64,000 nt of DNA from Aegilops tauschii subsp. strangulata (taxonomy: Eukaryota > Streptophyta > Magnoliopsida > Poales > Poaceae): positions 369,069,054 to 369,133,053 of the forward strand of contig NC_053041.3 in assembly GCF_002575655.3 (NCBI RefSeq). Direction: 5' to 3'. The notes under the pieces are model-generated. The model did not search any database. It saw only the letters and a list, made by a program, of their open reading frames with translations, and was not told the origin of the DNA. Position numbers and translations under genes: made by a program. Below, piece by piece: positions 1 to 10,328 of this stretch. The first letter of the stretch is position 1, and every line of letters begins with the position of its first letter.

Positions 1-2076
1 CTCCGCATGGACTCTGGCTGGGACACGATCTAGCTCGCACGCACGGAAACCTCGACAAGCAATCAAGCAATCATGGCATGAACTGCAATCTGGCATGACA
101 TGCCAGGTCAGTACATTGAATGTACTTGCAAGCTCACAACAACCATAAGCATCAAGGCAAGACAGCAACATAGCATTAAACATGTTAATTAAGTAACAAC
201 TACTATGGTACAAAAGCAACTACTAAGCATGATATGAAAGTACTATACTGCTGATAAACCAACATCTCGATCTCAATAACCATCTCACTCTTGGCATCCA
301 GCCAAGCAATATACCATCTCGATCACCTCATGATCCACCTAATCAACTCGTGATCAAAACATCCGCATGACACCTCGTAACCACATCACCAACTGAATGA
401 TCATCCTCGAGATCATCCCAACATCATCATCAACATCCTGCCAAACTGTTACTGCTCACAATACATCAACATATAAATCACCTATAAGTCATTCCGTCAT
501 GTGAGTGTTGATCGAACGATGTGACCTAGTATGAACTGTGCCCATGACCGAGGACGCGGCTATCGATAAATTAAACACAACTCTGTAGAGGTTAGCACAC
601 TGTACCCACATCATAGAACCCATGGCCTCGCACTCCCATTCAGGTGGACCAACGGCGTTCCGACAAAACCGATCTACTGCCATGACACTCTCCCGGCCAC
701 TCCGACCAACACCCCCTTTGGGTTCAGTCCTGGGTGGCCCCGGTGTCTACCAAAGACATCCAACGGCCACTGTCGTGGCAAAACAAACACGGTCCCAAAC
801 GGGGACAAGAGATCTCAATACCAACCACGGGTACACAAGGTTATGTTTGCTTACCGGGCCAGGGTAACGAACGCCCATAACCTTCCCTCATTGGAGGCAC
901 CGGCGAGAGACATGACAATAGATCGCATTAGGGCCTTCCCATAAAGGCAAATGTGGTTGCACTGGAAAAACCCAGTTATGTGGCACCTGACCAACTTAGT
1001 GAAGGAATTTATCCCCAAAAATAGACTTGAGATACCCGATACTCTGATATCATCTATCAACCTGCAATCCAAGTCATAACCATATACAACAACTAGTCCA
1101 AAGCATAATATCATCATATTAAAATACCCCGAGGGTAGTATAACACTACTATCATGATGAATCCAAGAAAACATGATACTACTAATCCAATAACAAGATA
1201 TAAACCTCAGATCCACATTATATCATCAAATCCAAGGTAATACTCCAAAACATACTATCAGACATCAACATGAAAATAATCATAATATAAGCCACTAATA
1301 ATCCAATGGCCACATGTCATCCACATAAGCTGCAAAATATTAGTCCTAGAACTCCAAGCAATATCATGGCAATAACAAGATCAACATACCACTCCGAGAA
1401 ATGCCATGAACAATATCACATGTAGCTAAAACAATATTTTAAGCAAGTTCAAATAAACAAACCATGTCACTGCATTGCAATCATACAAATGGAGGGCGTG
1501 ACTTGCCTGGGGTAGATGGATTCACCGGGAAGAAGTGCGAGAAGCTCGCGGAAAGAATCGCCGGAAAACGTTCTCTCTCGGAGTGGGCTGATTAAGGGCA
1601 AGGGCATAATGGTCATTTTCAGAATGTGAACACATGGTGAAAATGGTACCAACAGAACGGGCTCGATGATACGAAGAGACGGCTTTGGAATCACCTCAAT
1701 CGGAGTCGCGATTGAAAAGATACGGCCGTTCGTTCGTTAGTAGAAAAACAAATAAGAATATGTGCTTTTCTGTTGCTAACGGGTGATCGTTCACAAAATA
1801 GAGGGTTCGGCCGGCGGCTGGAAAAAGAGAAAGCGCCTTCTGGAAATACGCTTTTGTGCAGAGAAAACGTACTTTGGTTATAAGCCGCAGGTAAATACGT
1901 TTTCGACTACAGAAGACGTAAACCACAAAAGACGCCTTGAGTCGCTGACGTCTGGGCCCGCCTGCAGGTCGCCTCGCTCGCCCCTGGTCGTCGTCCACCT
2001 CCTGCGTACGCGCCCGACCGTGGAGGGGAACAGACTTTGGTGAGGCTCACCGGCGTTGCAGGCCACCTCCGCGGCG
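1..2076 (-). mobile_element. Element 5, left visible part: interior of a very long LTR
   Basis: This is one arm of a minus-strand LTR that continues at 34878 after the 33-kb insertion of Element 1. The two arms join cleanly when Element 1 and one copy of the CGGCG duplication are removed. The true left end lies outside the window, so the LTR is over 4.1 kb. It is mostly AT-rich and has no convincing ORF; the few open stretches show no recognisable domain. Very long non-coding LTRs are typical of large retrotransposon derivatives (LARDs) such as Sukkula in Triticeae. That family name is a guess. Confidence 0.55.
2072..2076. repeat. Left TSD of Element 1 (CGGCG)
   Basis: The five bases directly before the TG of the left LTR are repeated exactly at 34873-34877 after the CA of the right LTR. 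This proves that 2077-34872 is one insertion unit. Confidence 0.95.
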
Positions 2077-3562
2077 TGATACGTCTCCGTCGTATCTATA
2101 ATTTTTGATTGTTTCATGCCAATATTATACAACTTTCACATATTTTTGGCAACTTTTTATATGATTTATTGAACTAACCTATTGATCCAGTGCCCAATGC
2201 CAGTTCCTGTTTTTTGCATGTTTTTTGTATCGCAGAAAATCCATATCAAACGAAGTCCAAATGCAATAAAATTTTACGAAGAATTATTTTGGAATATATG
2301 TGATTTTTGGGAGTTGGAATCACCGCAAACGGAGGCCCACACAGCCCACAAGACACCAGGGCGCGCCAGAGGAGCCTGGCTCGCGGTGGTGGGTTGTGCT
2401 CACCTCATACGTTGGTTGGAGCTCTACTTCGGGTGCAAGGAAACTTATATCCGGAAAAAAAATTATGTTAAAATCTCAGCGCAATCGGAGTTACAGATCT
2501 CCCGGAATATAAGAAACAGTTTTCGGCCAGATCTGGGAAGCGCGAAACAGAAGAGAACGAAGAGGGAGATCCAATCTCGGAGGGGCTCCCGCCCCTCCGA
2601 CGCCATGGAGGCCATGGACCAGAGAACGAACTCTCCTCCCATCTAGGGGGGAGGCTAAGGAAGAAGAAGGTGGGGGCTCTCTCCTCCTCTCTCCCGGTGG
2701 CGCCGGAGTGCCGCCGGGGCTAGGATCGTGATGGCGATCTACATCAACAATCTTGCTACCGTCAACACCAACTTTCTCCCCCTCTATGCAGCGGTGTAAC
2801 ACCTCTTCTCCCCGCTATAATCTCTACTTAAACATGGTGCTCAACTCCATATATTATTTCCCAATGATCTATGGTTATCCTATGATGTTTGAGTAGACCC
2901 GTTTTGTCCTATGGGTTAATCGTGGTCTTAGTTGGTATGATTGTATATTTTATTTATGGTGCTGTCCTACGGTGCCCTCTGTCTCGCGCAAATGTGAGGG
3001 GCCCCCGCTGTAGGGTGTTGAAATATGTTCATGGATTGCTTATTGTCAGTGTTGCGGGGGTGATAGCAGCCTAAACGCGGATAAGTGGGTTATGGCGTAT
3101 GGGAGTAAAGAGGACTTGATACTTAATTCTATGGTTGGGTTTCACGACCTTAATGATCTTTAGGTGGATGCTTGCTAGAGTTCCAATCATAAGTGCATAT
3201 GATCCAAGTAGAGAAAGTGTGCTAGCTCATGCCTCTCCCTCATATAAAATTGCAAGGATGATTACCGGTACTTGTTATCGATTGCCTAGGGACGAATGTC
3301 TTTCTTGTTGACAAAAGCTATCCACTTTTATTACCTTGAAATTTTTCCGTAGTTTTATTCTCACAAAGTACTCGTAGTTTTATTCTTGCAAAATAGTTTC
3401 ATACTTGTTTTAGGTAAAGCAAACGTCAAGTGTGCGTAGAGTTGTATCGGTGGTCGATAGAACTTGAGGGAATATTTGTTCTGCCTTTAGCTCCTCGTTG
3501 GGTTCGACACTCTTTATTATCGAAGAAGGCTACAAACAATCCCCTATACTTGTGGGTTATCA
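2077..3562 (+). repeat. Element 1 5' LTR
   Basis: It begins TGATACGTCTCC and ends GTTATCA. It aligns along its whole length with 33385-34872 with scattered substitutions and small indels. A GC-rich stretch around 2580-2740 separates two AT-rich parts. Confidence 0.93.
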
Positions 3563-3573
3563 AGACCTTTTTC

Positions 3574-3590
3574 TAGCGCCGTTGCCAGGG
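3574..3590 (+). promoter_or_regulatory. Element 1 primer-binding site (tRNA-Asp type)
   Basis: Seventeen bases starting 11 bp inside the 5' LTR match the reverse complement of the 3' end of plant tRNA-Asp (TGGCGCCGTTGCCGGGG) with two G-to-A differences. It sets the element on the plus strand. Confidence 0.8.
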
Positions 3591-3667
3591 AGCAATAGCG
3601 TGGGGTGAATATTCTCGTGTGTGCTTGTTTGCTTTATCACTAAGTAGTTTTTATTTTCTATTCTAAG

Positions 3668-5118
3668 TTGGTCCCTATCTTTAGTTATAGATATGGAACA
3701 TGGAACATCAAAAAATTAGGGGTACTTGCTACTCATGGAGATGGGGAACCTCCTAAAACCCTCGATGCTCGTTATGTGAAAAATATTATTCATTACTTTG
3801 ATAATCCTGAGAAAACCCCATTCAACTTGATAATGGGAGTAATGTTGGATCAACATGAATACTTTAGGGATTATCGTCTGACACAAAAAGGGAAACTTTA
3901 TGGGAACAAATTTATATGTTGCATTGGTACGCTCGGGATTTATGCTTGAGATATGATTTTACTTGTTGCTCTAGGATGAATGCTCCACATCTTCCCTTTT
4001 CATGCAAATTTAATGATAATGAAACCTTAGCTTCTTATGCTAATGGAAGATATGATTACTATGATGTGGAACGAATAGAAGAATTTGTTGCTTTTAAGGG
4101 TGCTTATGAAATTGAATCTTTGTTTGAAAAGTATGAAGCTTTTGATGATGATGTTTCTAGACCTGAAAATTTTGCCATCCTTAAATATTGCTATGATAAT
4201 TACAAATACAATTCTGATAGTGATTTATTTATTGAGAGAGTCTCCGCTGTCCAAGAAGAGAATAATATTTTGCGGGAGTCTATGGAAGAAGAAAATGATG
4301 AAACCGTGAGCTCATTGGATGAAAAAGATGATGAGGAGAGCGAAGAACAAGCGGAGGAAGAGCGGATTGATCACCCGTGCCCACCTCCTAATGAGAGTAA
4401 CTCTTTAACTCATACATTGTTTAATTTCCCTTCGTTCTTACCGAAGGATGAATGCTATGATAATTGCTATGATCCCGTTGATTCTTTTGAAATATCCCTT
4501 TTTGATGAACTTGATGATTGCTATGCTTGTGGCCAAGATGCCAATATGAGTTATGCTTATGGTGATGAACTTGCTATAGTTCCTTATGTTAAGAATGAAA
4601 TTGTTGCTATTGCACCCACACATGATAGTCCTATTATCTTTTTGAATTCTCCCAACTACACTATATCGGAGAAGTTTGCATTTATTAAGGATTATATTGA
4701 TGGGTTGCCTTTTAAAGTTGCACATGATGATTTTGATGAATATAATATGCATGTGCTTGCTGTTCCTACTTGCAATTATTATGAGAGAGGGACTACATCT
4801 CTGCCTCTCTATGTTTCCAACATGAAAAAATTGCAAGAAACTGCTCATACTATGTATTGTCCTTTACTTGATGTGCATGAATTGCTCTTATATGACATGC
4901 CGATGCATAGGAAGAGAGTTAGACTTTGTCATTGCATGATATATGTTGCTTTGTGCTCACTACTAAATGCCAAATCATTGCTAATTAAAATTGGCTTTGA
5001 TATACTTTGGGATCCGGTGGATCCATTACTTGAGCACTTTGTGCCTAGCTTAATGGCTTTAAAGAAAGCGCTGCCAGGGAGACAACCCAGAAGTTTTGGA
5101 GTCATTTATTTCTGTTGA
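3668..5118 (+). pseudogene. Element 1 acidic gag-like protein, one frameshift
   Basis: Two overlapping reading frames (3668-3949 and 3916-5118) make one protein of about 480 residues if the frameshift near 3900 is ignored. The frame changes just after the residues RLTQKGKL. The second part opens with a helix rich in W, Y and C, followed by a long acidic middle (runs of E and D, about residues 120-150 of the second frame) and many Asp-Tyr pairs. I see no zinc knuckle, protease or RT motif. The product is probably a structural protein of a non-autonomous element that borrows pol proteins from a relative. The function is inferred from position right after the PBS. Confidence 0.6.
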
Positions 5119-5835
5119 GTGCTTTTATAAAACTTAAAAACAAAAAAATATAGTGGGGAACTTAAAACTTCACAAAAAGAAAAGTGAAAGTGAGAAGGAC
5201 GAGCACCATGGAAGCGGGAGCATGACTTGAACTTTGTTCGTGCCCATGGAAACTTTGTGAATCTTGAATTGCAGAAACTTCTCAACAAAAATAATTATCC
5301 CCTTGTAGAATTCCATTGTATTATAAAAAATAATGTGCCAAGATTTGCCTTTAGGGTGATTAGATTGCTTGTTGGTATGTGAGGTACAGGAACAGAAACT
5401 TTGGCTGCAGCGCGTGAATTTTCATTTTTTTACTGGAACGTCAAACGTTTCTGAAACTTTTTGCACAGTGTTTCTATACAAATTTTTTATTTCGTCCTAA
5501 TTTTTCAGAATTTTTGGAGGTACAGAAGTATGGTAGATGTTCAGATTGCTACAGACTGTCCTGTTTAAGACCGATTATGTTTTTGATGCATTATGTTGCT
5601 TGTTTTGATGAAACTGACGATTCTACCGGTGGTATAAGCCATGGAAAAGTTATATTATAGTAGCTACAATGCTAAAATAAAATATTAATTGGTTTGCAAT
5701 AGTACTTAGAGTGCTGATTTGCTTTATTATACTAACAGATCTTACTGAGCTTTCTGTTGAGTTTTGTGTGGATGAAGTGATCAAAGATCGAGGAGGTCTC
5801 GATATGAGGAGAAGGAGGAGAGGCAAGAGCTCAAG

Positions 5836-5917
5836 CTTGGGGATGCCCAAGGCACCCCAAGTAAATATTCAAGGAGACTCAAGCATCTAAGCTTGGGGAT
5901 GCCCCGGAAGGCATCCC
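5836..5917 (+). repeat. Twin hairpins in the Element 1 interior
   Basis: The first hairpin is CTTGGGG/CCCCAAG with a 12-base loop (5836-5861). The second is GGGATGCC/GGCATCCC with loop CCGGAA (5896-5917). An equivalent pair lies at 60064-60147 in Element 8, which has an otherwise different interior and LTR. Confidence 0.75.
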
Positions 5918-7203
5918 ATCTTTCTTCAACAAGTATCGGTATGTTTTCGCCTTTGTTTCATTCATGTGATATGTGCAAATCTTGGAGCGTCTTTTGTGTT
6001 TAGTTTTTATTTTTCTTTTATGCACCATGCTGGTATGAGATAGTCCATGGTCGATTTATAGTATACTCATTGCACTTCACTTATATCTTTTGAGTGTGGC
6101 TTTACAGAATGCTTCATGTGCTTCACTTATATCGTTTGAAGTTTGGATTGCCTGTTTCTCTTCACATCGAAAACCGTTATTTGAAGAATGCTCTTTTGCT
6201 TCACTTATATTTGTTAGAGCATGGTATTTTATAGAAAGAATTAAACTCTCATGCTTCACTTAGATCTATTTAGAGAGTCAGCAGTCAGTTGCATGGTTAG
6301 TCATAAAATCCTACATAAAACTTATGGATCACTGAATATGATATGTTTGATTCCTTGCAATAGTTTTGTGATATAGAGATGGAATAAGTGGGAGGTACTA
6401 GTAAGCGGTTGTGGTTAGTAAGAATATTGGTGTTAAGGTTTGTGATTCCCGAAGCATGCACGTATAGTCTCTCGTTATGCTATGAAGTTGGAGCATGATT
6501 TATTATTGATTGTCTTCCTTATGAGTGGCGGTCGGGGACGAGCGATGGTCTTTTCCTACCAATCTATCCCCCTAGGGGCATGCGTAGTAGTACTTTGCTT
6601 AAAGGGCTAATAAACTTTTGCAATAAGTATATGGGTTCTTTATGACTAATTTGAGTCCATGGATTATACGCACTCTTACCTTTTAGCAATTTGCTAGCCT
6701 CTACGGTACCGTGCATTGCCCTTTCTCACCTCGAGACGTGGTGCAAACTTCGTCGGTGCATCCAAACCCCGTGATATGATACGCTCTATCACACATCAGC
6801 CTTACTATATCTTCCTCAAAACAGCCACCATACCTACCTATTATGGCCTTTCCATAGCCTTTCCGAGATATATTGCCATGCAACTTCCACCGCTTTCGTT
6901 TGATGACTTGAGCATTCATTTTCATATTGCTTTGCATGATCATATAGCTGACATAGCATTTGTGGCTCAGCCACCATTCATCATTTTTCATACATGTTAC
7001 GCTAGATTATTGCACATCCTGGTACATTGCTAGAGGCATTCATATAGTCATACTTTGTCATAGGTATCGAGTTGTAATTTTTATTTATTTTGAGTTATAA
7101 GTAAATAGAAGTGTGATGATCATCATTATTCATTTTTAGAGCAGTGCCCCAGTGAGGAAAGGATGATGGAGACTATGATTCCCCCACAAGTCGGGATGAG
7201 ACT

Positions 7204-7290
7204 TCGGACAATGAGAGAAAAAAAGAAAAAAAAGAAAAAAAAGAAAAAGAAAGAAAAAAGAAAAAGAAAAAAGAAAAAGAATTAAAAAAT
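7204..7290 (+). repeat. Homopurine (A/G) tract
   Basis: Nearly 90 bases are almost purely A and G, arranged as short A runs separated by single G residues. This is low-complexity sequence; it could form a triplex or act as a polypurine-like tract, but nothing shows use. Confidence 0.8.
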
Positions 7291-7703
7291 AAACAAAGAG
7301 AGAATGGGCATTGTTAGTATCCTTTACCACACTTGTGCTTGAAAGTAGCACCATGTTTTTTAGATGGAGAGTCTCCTATGTTGTGACTTTCATAAACTAG
7401 TGGGAATTTTTCATTATAGGATTAGATGCACACCCACTTAGTTTTCATACTGAGCTTTCATACACATATAGCTCTTAGTGCCTTCGTTGCATGGCAATCC
7501 CTACTCCTCGCATTGATATCAATTGATGGGCATCTCCATAGCCCGTTGGTTAGCCGCGTCGATGTGAGACTTTCTTACTTTTTTGTCTTCTCTATACTTA
7601 CCCCCATCATCATACTCTATTCCACTCGTAGTGCTATATCCATGGCTTGCGCTCATGTAGTGCGTGAGGGTTGAGAAAGCTGAAGCACGTTAAAAAGTAT
7701 GAA

Positions 7704-7708
7704 CCAAT
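7704..7708. repeat. Left TSD of Element 2 (CCAAT)
   Basis: It is repeated exactly at 33063-33067 on the far side of Element 2. Joining the flanks restores the Element 1 interior. Confidence 0.95.
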
Positions 7709-8189
7709 TGAGGGAGTCCTGGACTAAGGGGTCCTCGAGCGTCCGGCCTGTTAGCCATGGGCCGGACTGATGGGCTGTGAAGATACAAAGACCGAAGACT
7801 CTACCTGTGTCCGGATGGGACTCTCCTTGGCATGGAAGGCAAGCTTGGCGATCGAATATGAAGATTCCTTTCTCTGTAACCGACCTTATGTAACCCTAGA
7901 TCCCTCCGGTGTCTATATAAACCGGAGGGCTAGGTCCGTAGATGATAATTATCATAATCATAGTCAGATAGGCTAGACTTCTAGGGTTTTAGCCATTACG
8001 ATCTCGTGGTAGATCAACTCTTGTAATAATCATATTCATCAAGATCAATCAAGCAGGAAGTAGGGTATTACCTCCATAGAGAGGGCCCGAACCTGGGTAA
8101 ATATTGTGTCCCCCGTCTCCTGTTACCATTGACCTTAGACGCATAGTTCGGGACCCCCTACCCGAGATCCGCCGGTTTTGACAGTGACA
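7709..8189 (+). repeat. Element 2 5' LTR
   Basis: It starts TGAGGGAGTCC and ends GTGACA. A TATA box (TATATAAACC) lies at 7915-7924. The PBS region (TTGGTGCTTTCATTGAGAG) follows directly at 8190; I cannot name its tRNA. Confidence 0.94.
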
Positions 8190-8215
8190 TTGGTGCTTTC
8201 ATTGAGAGTTCCACT

Positions 8216-8756
8216 ATGTCGTCATCAAAAGGGTTGATGAATCTCCTTCTCGTCAAGGAAAATATCACCTCCGGAGGAGCCCTGGCCCCAGGCCAAACCC
8301 TCCGGCTGGGCGGCTTCGTCATGACCGCCAGTTCGGTCCTTAAGCCGACGATGACCTCTCGAGTCATTGAAAATCGCCTCCGCGTTGATCCCGAATACTC
8401 CACACGGATGGATCCGACGGAGTTATCGTCTTTAAACGAACTCCTAGATCGCATTGCCGCCTTGGGGGTCACTACAGACTACGATCGGATTGGGCTTAAA
8501 CCCGACCAGAGAGAAATTAAAACTCTGCCGATCACCCACCAGATAGCGGTAGTCGAGGAGCAAGACAACTCTTCCTCTATACTGAGGACGAACTATGTTC
8601 GGATCACCGATCTCGAAGAGCCGGACACTCTCCGATAGAAAGACATGCCTTGTCCTCCGAACATAGAGTCAGACGACAAGCCTAAAAAATCAGTCGATAT
8701 CCCGGAGCCCGAACTGTCAAGTCCGGAAGATCTTCAAACTCCGGATCCAAAATTGG
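8216..8756 (+). pseudogene. Element 2 gag, N-terminal remnant
   Basis: An ATG 26 bp inside the LTR opens a 140-residue frame beginning MSSSKGLM, the same start as the gag of Element 3. After its stop at 8636-8638 the frame continues with an acidic, Pro/Ser-rich stretch to about 8756. There the sequence jumps directly to the end of the protease. The whole retrotransposon gag domain and zinc knuckle, present in Element 3 at about 12000-12830, are missing. A deletion of roughly 3 kb in the ancestor explains this. Confidence 0.7.
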
Positions 8757-9834
8757 GTCAGGGTTCGGATATCACGCCTTGCTGGGGCGAGACGCATTCA
8801 CACGCTTCCAAGCCATACCTCATTACGGGTACATGAAGCTCAAGATGCCCGGGCCCAACGGCACCATCACTCTTGCCAGTGATCCGGACATAGCACTGCG
8901 CGCCGAAAATAAAACCGCATCCTTGGTCCTCGAGGCATTGTCTGAAGCCCTCGCGGCCGAAGAGCTGACCGCGCTGCGCTCCACTATGGATAGGGATGAC
9001 GTAACTCTGGACAAACGACCCAAATACACCTCCTTCAAACCAACAGAAGAAATAGTCAAATTCCAAGTCCATCCAACTGACCCCAACAAGACAGCATGCA
9101 TCGGGGCACAACTCGACCCAACGGTCGATGCCGTGCTACGAGAGTTCCTTCGTGATAACTGGGACATATTTGGCTGGCACCCTTCTGACATGCCAGGAAT
9201 CCCATGCAGGTTGGCCGAACACAGCCTCAATATCTTAAAGGGATATAAACCGTTCAAACAAACACTGTGGCGTTTTTTCAAACCCAAACGACAAGCTATG
9301 GGAGAGGAGCTAGCCAAGTTACTCGAAGCCGGATTCATCAGAGAAATAAAGCACCTGGATGGGCTAGTGAACCTGGTGATGGTACCAAAGAAGGATAAAT
9401 CCTGGCGCCTATGCGTCGATTTCAAAGACCTCAACAAGGCTTGCCCTAAGGATCCCTTCCCCCTCCCTTGCATCGATCAGATTATTGACGCAACCACAGG
9501 ACACGACTCACTGTGTTTCCTCGACGCGTACTCCGGATAACATCATATCAAGATGAAGGAGTCCGATCAAGCCACAACGGCATTCATTACCCCATATGGG
9601 CCTTTCTTCTTCAACACTATGCCTTTCGGGCTCAAAAACGCTGGCGCCATTTACCAACGCATGATTCAAACATGCCTGGAAAAGCAGATCAGCAAGAAAG
9701 TAGAAGCATATGTGGATGACGTCGTCATCAAAACCAGGCACGTCGAGTCCCTAATAGACGATTTACGTCTCACATTCGATAACCTCCGTGCATATGACAT
9801 TAAGCTCAATCCGGAAAAGTGTGTTTTCGGCTTC
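8757..9834 (+). pseudogene. Element 2 protease end and reverse transcriptase, first part
   Basis: The frame reads from the protease C-terminus (GYHALLGRDAF) through the RT fingers (WRLCVDFKDLNKACPKD) and palm (YVDDVVIKT at about 9707-9733). The YVDD box holds the catalytic aspartates. One stop, TAA at 9538-9540, replaces the Tyr expected after DAYSG. The frame is cut at KCVFG by Element 3 and resumes at 18964. The RT would copy genomic RNA into DNA inside virus-like particles; this copy is dead. Confidence 0.88.
9830..9834. repeat. Left TSD of Element 3 (GCTTC, mutated from GCGTC)
   Basis: The partner at 18964-18968 is GCGTC. Only the right copy restores the expected Val after KCVFG in the RT, so the left copy carries a later G-to-T change. 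Confidence 0.88.
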
Positions 9835-10302
9835 TGAGGGAGTCCTGGACTAAGGGGTCCTCAGGCGTCCGGCCTGTTAGCCATGGGCCGGACTGATGGG
9901 CTAAGAAGATACAAAGACTGAAGACTCTACCTGTGTCCGGATGGGACTCTCCTTGGCGTGGAAGGCAAGCTTGGCGAACAAATATGAAGATTCCTTTCTC
10001 TGTAACTGACTTTGTGTAACCCTAGTCCCCTCCAGTGTCTATATAAACCGTAGGGCTTAGTCCAGAAAAGGATATAGTCATACAGGCTAGACTTCTAGGG
10101 TTTAGCCATTACGATCTTGTGGTAGATCAACTCTTGTAATACTCATATTCATCAAGATCAATCAAGCAGGAAGCAGGGTATTACCTCCATACAGAGGGCC
10201 CAAACCTGGGTAAACATTGTGTCCCCCGTCTCCTGTTACCATCCACCCTAGACGCACAGTTCGGAACCCCCTACCCGAGACCCGCCGGTTTTGACACCGA
10301 CA
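9835..10302 (+). repeat. Element 3 5' LTR
   Basis: It is TG...CA with a TATA box at about 10040-10047. The PBS (TTGGTGCTTTCATTGAGAG) follows at 10303. It differs from the Element 2 LTR mainly by a shorter block downstream of the TATA box. Confidence 0.94.
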
Positions 10303-10328
10303 TTGGTGCTTTCATTGAGAGTTCCACT

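Larger units (their letters stand above)
5119..7708 (+). other. Element 1 untranslated interior, left of the Element 2 insertion
   Basis: There is no coding signal over 2.6 kb. The stretch holds two hairpins (5836-5917), several AT-rich blocks of short related phrases (for example repeated tgcttcacttata near 6075-6260), a homopurine tract (7204-7290), and then unremarkable sequence to the insertion point. It continues at 33063 on the other side of Element 2. Confidence 0.7.

Noticed and set aside
2182..2646. A 154-residue ORF in the Element 1 LTR
   Set aside because: The matching region of the 3' LTR has a different frame structure; nothing supports a protein.
5106..7290. Repeated tgcttcacttata phrases and the purine tract as a CRISPR-like array or satellite
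   Set aside because: Units are irregular in length and sequence, lie inside a retrotransposon interior, and the genome is a plant.
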